Assembly (NCBI RefSeq): GCF_000972845.2
Contig: NW_020852853.1
Coordinates: 1-64,000, forward strand
Length of the DNA stretch: 64,000 nt
Reading direction: 5' to 3'
Source of the DNA: Larimichthys crocea
Lineage: Eukaryota > Chordata > Actinopteri > Sciaenidae
A program made the position numbers and the translations under genes. A model generated the notes under the pieces. It worked only from the letters and a program-made list of their open reading frames with translations. It did not search any database and was not told where the DNA came from. Shown in pieces: positions 58,520 to 64,000 of this stretch (its first letter is position 1; each line of letters starts with the position of its first letter).

Positions 58520-61500
58520 TTATCGAGTGACGAGTCTCCGTTTGGTCGTCTGCTCCACCAGCCTGTGATAATCGTCCAGTTTGTCCCGAACTCTCTTATA
58601 CACCTGAAAAAAACAACACAGGTTTAATTTCCTCAGACTGATCGTCATGTGACACGTCAAACAGGAAGTGAGCACTCACGCTGCTGTTGGTCTGAGTCTC
58701 ATTCAGCGTCTGAAGCAGTTGATCTATCGACGTGTACGGCAACCAGACGGACGGAGAGGTCGCTGACAGAGGGCGCTGAAACACACAGAGCGTCATTAAA
58801 CGCATCATGCCGCATTCAAAGTTCATAAAAATAAAAAGTCAGCAAAGTCATTGACGGGTTCGTCTGAACAGACGGAAGATAATATTTGAAATGAACAGCT
58901 AAAAGCACAGCTCGATGACTCATTCTCCAGGTCTTTCAGTATATTATACAATCTATCTATATAGATATGTACACTGAGCAGAAATATAAACGCAGCACTT
59001 CTCCTTTGCCGAGATAATCCATCCCACCTCACAGGTGTGGCACAGCATGATTATTGCACAGGTGTGCCTGAGGCTGGCCACAATAAAAGTTCGTTATGCA
59101 AACCAATGTTGCAGCAGCTGTCCAAGTGGCTGGTCTCAGACGATCTGGGAGGTGAACATGCTGGATGTGGAGGTCCTGGGCTGGAGTGGTTACACATGGT
59201 CTGCAGTAATGAAGCTGGTTGAACGTACTGCCAAATTCTCTGAAACGCCTTTGGAGACGGCTTATGGTAGAGAACTGAACATTCAATCACGGGCAACAGC
59301 TCTGGTGGACATTCCTGCTGTCAGCATGCCAACTGCACGCTCCCTCAAAACATCACCTGTGACATTGTGCTGTGATGAAACTGAACATTTCAGAGTTCTT
59401 TTTATTGTGGCCAGCCTCAGGCACACCTGTGCAATAATCATGCTGTGCCACACCTGTGAGGTGAGATGGATTATCTCAGCAAAGGAGAAGTGCTCACTGT
59501 CACAGATTTACATATTTGTGAACAATATTTGAGAGAAATGTTCATTTTGTGTGTATAGAAAATGTTTTAAATCTTTGAGTCCATCTCATGAAAAATGAGG
59601 GCAAAAACATATAAAGTCCCTTGAATTTTGCAGCATGCGGTACTTGTACCTGTATGCCGTAGTATACGTGTCCCTTCCCGAGCAGAGCGTCCACATACTC
59701 GGTCACAAGCTCGGCAGCATCGTCCAGCAGGTCAAAGTTCAGGAACAGACGCAGCAGAGACGCAGCGTCCACAGTCTGCAGTGACACAGAGCATCGTGGG
59801 TAAAAAACTAACAAAAAAACCCCCCAAAAAAGCAAACACCTGTCAGTGAACACGTCACAAAGGTTAACCATTGGCTCGTCTCTCACCTTGTACGACTTGA
59901 CAAGCCAATCAGGAAGAGGCACGCCATGTGACAGCAGCTTGTTGATGACACAGCGGTGGTACTGCCCGTTGGCGGATGGATACCTGTCCAGGTACGATGC
60001 CAGCAGGCGCCACGCCTCATCTGTCGCACTGACCACAGAAGAATAATGAAATCATGGTGATGTCACAGCATTAGCTTTGTCTGATTGGACGACACGTTTA
60101 AAAGGCCAAACCTTGACTCTTTGGTGTTGACGACTGATGACAACTGATTGGCAGCCAACCAGCTCCAGGCTTCGTTCTGAGACTCCTCCCCCCCGAATTG
60201 AAGCTTGATACACCTGAAAAAATGACGTATTCACATGTTCATCATGTCACGTGTTCATTCATGCGTGCGTGGTAAAAATGATTTTAGTCAAGTCAAACTT
60301 CATGTTTATGATGTCATGTGTCGAGTCACATGATCACATGTCCTCACAGTGACCTGTGATGAACTCACTTGAAGGTGAGACCCTCAAAGACAGGCGACAG
60401 GTTCAGTCTGAAGGTGAGACAGATGGAGAGCGCCGAGTCAAAAAGACCGGACTGAACGAGCAGGGAGACGATCTCTGAGGACGACGCACTACCTGAGGAC
60501 AGACAGGTGAGAGACAGACAGGTGTGAGAGACAGACAGGTGAGAGAGGGGCAGGTAGGTGAGAGGTGCAGGTGCGTACCAGCGATGGCTGCAGATGGTGG
60601 GTGGTGCTGGGCAAGGGTGAGACGGCTGCGGGACAGGATGTACTCCTTTTCCAGGTCCTTGAGTTCCAGGATGTCGACCTGACGTCTTACTGCAGAAGAA
60701 ACAGTGATGATGTCATCAGTTTAAAGTCATGTGATCAGACGTGTTTCGTGAAAATAACGACCTGATTCCTGATTGATGAACTGCAGAGCGTTTCCTTAAC
60801 AGGAACCCAAAGGTTTGTCAAATGTTTAATTCAAGGTTTATTCAAGATTTGTTAAAGGTTATGAACAGTGAGTCTTCATCCAGCAGAGGGCAGCGTGTCT
60901 CCATAAAGACTGAGGACTTCCTGTTTGTACAGACTGACATCATCGTGACCACCTTAATGACATCAGTGTGTGTGTGTGTGTGTGTGTGTTAATAAAGTCA
61001 CCTGGTTCAGAAGAAAACTCTCCGTCAGAGTTTCTCTTTGGAGATGCACCTGGACGCTCATACTGCAACACACACACACACACACACACATAAACTCAGC
61101 GTTTATTAGAAAGTGTTCATAGGTATATCTGTGTGTATCTGTGTGTGTGTGTCTGTTACCGTGGCGCCAGATGCTGGTTGGACGATCCAGGCGTATTCAG
61201 GTCTGATGAGGCGGAGACAGTTTAGAGCAGCCAGGTAACAGTTCACCTGTTTCTGAAGACCAACACGAGTTCGCACCTCCCGACCAAGACGCATCCCGAA
61301 CTCAAACATCACTGTTCCTGCTACACACACACACACAATATTACATAAACAGGTGTGTTGTCGGTCGTACAGGTGTGTTGTCGGTCAAACAGGTGTGTTG
61401 TCGGTCATACCTTTCCTGTAGTTGTGTCGGTTGATGTGGAAGGCATACAGCAGCTCGTAGTAGTTGTGGGCCAGCAGGTCCAGACCTCTGGCTCTGGATT

Positions 61501-63528
61501 CAATGATACTGACCACCTGATGAGGACACACCAGGTAACTCACCTAATCCCGCCTCTCACAGTACATCAAGTTTCTATAGTAACAGGAAGACTACCTCGT
61601 CGTGCAGGTTGACGTAGGAGAACTGGACCAGATCCTGGAGCTGAGACCGTTCACACAGGACGACAACAAGCTGACGGAGACAGTCAAGCTGCCTGAAAAG
61701 ATAAACATCAGAAACATAAACACAACATATAAACAACGCAAATATAAACACACAAACTGATCTGACACAAGTCTGCTACTCTGAGTGTGTATATATGTAT
61801 GGATATAAATATGTGTACATACATGCTGCAGTCGGGGTTCTGTGTGAGTGCTTCGTAAGCTTCACTGTTGTGTCCCAGGTCCAGATGATGTTTGAATATT
61901 CGAGTCCACAGAGCAGCCTGAACCAGAACCAGGTTAAAGTAATTTCAAATCATCTCAGATGTTCACCTGCCTTCGTTAAACGTTTCGTGACTCTCCACCT
62001 GTCTGTCCACGTGCCTGCGTGCTAAACGTTACCTGACTGTTGACGTCGCTGGCGGCCTCCGTTATGGCCAGAGAGGCCAACTGAATGACGAATTCAGGTA
62101 AACCAACATCCTCCAACAGCCGCAACACCTGAACACAGACAGAAACAGGAAGTGTTTGACAGGTAGCTGTACTTGGATCTCACCTCTACCTGTCTGCTGC
62201 TGTCACACTGAATAAAACATGTTTTTACATGCAGACGTCATGAACAGATTTCATGGAACTTGTTCGAATGTCCTGTTGGTCGTCGGCCCTTCTACACCTA
62301 TGTCATCATCCCATTAAGTGTACCTTGTTGTAGTACTGTAGTCTGGGAGTGGACGCAGCCTCATCTTCGTCTGTGCCCGTCAGTCTCATCAGGAACTCCT
62401 CCTTCTCCACCTCTGTTGCTGCTTCTTGGAAACACTGCAGAGCCTGAAGACAAAAAGTTGATAAGTCAGCAGGTCATGTGCTCTTCGATCCAGGTGTAGA
62501 GTCACACTTTGAGTCCATCTCACCTTCTGACCCTCCCCATTAGCCAGGTAACACTGACCCAGCATGAAGCGACAGGAGCCGATGTTCACCTGACACCAGG
62601 GACCAATCAGCCTCACGTACTCCTGCACACAGAAAGACATGGATAAGATACACCTGAGACACCATCATGGTGAGTATCAACACTGAACAAAGGTCGACAT
62701 CGATCATCAAACGTCAATCAACACAATCATTGAACATACGATGATCACTGAACATACATCGATGATTACTGAACATACATCGATGATCATTGAACATACA
62801 TCGATGATCATTGAACATACATCGATGATCATTGAACATTCGATGATCATTGAACATACATCGATGACCATTGACCACAGAGCGTCAATCCTTGATCCTC
62901 AACCGCCCATCCATAAATAGTGATCATTGATGGACAGACAGAAATGTCCGTATGAAGTATGAACAACATGAAGAATGTACATGTCACAGACGGGTTGAGA
63001 TGAACACGTTAAACTCACTTGCAGCTGTGTGTACTGACAGCTGGCCATCAGACACTCTGGGAACTGGAATCCAGGGTTACTGGGCCAACTGGGACACCAG
63101 TTAAGATTCAACAACATTAATACACATTAATAAACCGTAAGATAACATTTCATTTCATTGTACATACAACAAGATCGAGGTGCACTCAAGAACCAGGCTC
63201 AGTATAGAATAAAACAAATAATAAAAAGTAATTAATATCTAATCCAGATTCTGTTGGAGGTTTGTGGGGAGACAGACGGCTGATTCTTACAAAAACTCTG
63301 CAGTGTTTAACATGTGAAGACCTGAAGAACCTAACCAAACATCCGGCTCGACGTGTTGTTGGGTCATTGAAGGATACAGCATCTGGGCGAGCAGGTGGAC
63401 CACGTTGGAGGTCATGTGGCTCCAGTGGAGCAGAGAGTTACTCTGCTGCTGAGCATAAATGTGGGAAATGATCGTCTTCCTGGCTGCAGTCTGATAGAAG
63501 AGCTCCACAACTGTCTGAGGACTTAACA
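58520..63528 (-). CDS. nup160: Nucleoporin NUP160, C-terminal part (17 exons)
   Basis: A scaffold subunit of the Nup107-160 (Y) complex of nuclear pores. Minus-strand coding exons in plus coordinates: 63378-63528, 63019-63088, 62524-62622, 62324-62443, 62033-62128, 61823-61917, 61596-61692, 61411-61516, 61160-61320, 61002-61062, 60579-60689, 60369-60492, 60112-60213, 59887-60028, 59650-59775, 58680-58775, 58520-58603. They total 1,841 nt and join in frame to give the last about 612 residues of a protein that is about 1,436 aa in human. The helical C-terminal region is highly conserved (AALWTRIFKHHLDLGHNS, LNCLRLIRPEYAWIVQP, CVINKLLSHGVPLP, VWLPYTSIDQLLQ, ending RRLVTR). The 5' half lies beyond 64,000. 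Confidence 0.95.
58970..59612 (-). mobile_element. Deleted Tc1-like DNA transposon in a nup160 intron
   Basis: Long inverted terminal regions pair 59,026-59,091 (cctcacaggtgtggcacagc...ccacaataaaag) with 59,399-59,466. The ends carry the widespread 'cactgagcagaaatataaac' start. Between them, on minus, about 59,100-59,340 encodes a remnant of a Tc1/mariner transposase DNA-binding region (ISRLQRRFREFGS). The rest of the transposase is deleted, so the element is non-functional. Confidence 0.8.
60961..60990. repeat. GT microsatellite in nup160
   Basis: A TG run ending 12 bp before the small exon 61,002-61,062; a CA run follows its other end at 61,067-61,091. The 61-nt exon is thus framed by complementary CA/TG tracts. 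Confidence 0.9.
62700..62872. repeat. Minisatellite of about 21-26 bp in a nup160 intron
   Basis: Seven or so units of cgatgatcattgaacatacat. Confidence 0.9.
63089..63377 (-). other. nup160: U12-type (minor spliceosome) intron of nup160
   Basis: On minus the donor is GTATCCTTC (63,369-63,377), a near-perfect U12 5' splice site. The acceptor CAG at 63,089-63,091 is preceded 11-12 nt upstream by AATCTTAAC, close to the U12 branch consensus. This choice restores the frame (QML|WPSNPGF), whereas no ordinary U2 donor does. Confidence 0.75.
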
Positions 63529-63639
63529 CTGCAGAGACAACAAGGACAATGTCATCAGGACGGGGACAGCATTGGCATCAGGATGAAGACGATAAAACTA
63601 TGCATGTTAAACATAAATAATCTCAGCCGTTGTTTCTGT

Positions 63640-63930
63640 CCCATCTGTCCTCCATTACTGATACTATGTAGTTATTTAACATCCAATGAAATGCTTTCTC
63701 TATTCTGATGCCACTGGAGCGTCAAAGCACAACTTTATTCAGTGATTTTGGTGAAACTGGATCAGATGAATGCACATCTCACAGGGTGCCAGGCTCTGTA
63801 CTTCTCTTTGCTATCTTCACCACCTCCCTGGGTCAGATTATTCACTCACATGGCTTTTTCCTATCACTGCTATGCAGATGACACTCACTCTCAGTCTCTG
63901 CTCTCAGATACAGTGCTGTGAAAAGTATTT
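63640..63930 (+). mobile_element. L2/Rex1-like LINE reverse-transcriptase fragment
   Basis: Plus-strand translation across one or two frameshifts gives the RT palm region, ending in HCYADDT (YADD codons at 63,871-63,882), preceded by a GQIIHSHGF-like stretch. It lies in the nup160 intron upstream of the exon 63,378-63,528, antisense to the gene. A broken, short remnant. Confidence 0.7.
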
Positions 63931-64000
63931 GTATATTTGTCACACTTTTTAATGTTTTCATTTATTAAGGGAAAAAGCTCCAAACCTACCTGACCTTATG

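Overview
The window looks like teleost fish nuclear DNA. It holds vertebrate multi-exon genes with fish-sized introns, many microsatellites and minisatellites, a tRNA-derived SINE, a Tc1-like element, a hAT-like terminus, an L2/Rex1-like LINE fragment and a probable solo LTR. There are no bacterial-style operons, CRISPR arrays or recognisable tRNA/rRNA genes.

Bases 1 to about 28,320 form one giant imperfect palindrome with arms of about 14.1 kb and its centre near 14,170. Each arm carries, from outside to centre: the 5' exons of a leucine-rich-repeat receptor gene of the LGR4/5/6 type, an AT-rich intronic stretch, a SINE, a 1.1 kb TIR element, an LTR-like repeat, and a core of subtelomere-like tandem repeats with short TTAGGG-type blocks. 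In both arms the G-rich telomere strand points to the centre, as if two copies of one chromosome end were joined head to head. The arms differ largely by small indels. The right arm keeps better splice sites and reading frames. A fold-back read or assembly artefact at a contig or chromosome end is the main alternative to a real inverted duplication.

Bases 30,256-51,796 (+) encode a complete receptor-type tyrosine phosphatase of the R3 class, best matched to PTPRB (VE-PTP). I could chain 34 coding exons whose lengths total 7,920 nt (2,639 aa). The order is signal peptide, an R-type (ricin/mannose-receptor-like) lectin domain, a roughly 480-residue Thr/Ser-rich mucin exon with a 45-bp repeat, 17 fibronectin III domains, one transmembrane helix, a juxtamembrane segment with an 18-nt microexon, and a single catalytic PTP domain.

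Bases about 52,870-57,900 (+) hold an FRS2-family FGF-receptor adaptor: a CpG-rich promoter with a perfect NRF1 palindrome, noncoding exons, and five coding exons giving 535 aa. Bases 58,520-63,528 (-) hold the last 17 coding exons of NUP160, convergent with frs2; its 5' part lies beyond the window. One NUP160 intron has U12-type splice signals. LGR, PTPRB and FRS2 together recall human 12q15-q21, whereas NUP160 lies at 11p11 beside PTPRJ in human, so the neighbourhood is a mixed or ancestral arrangement.
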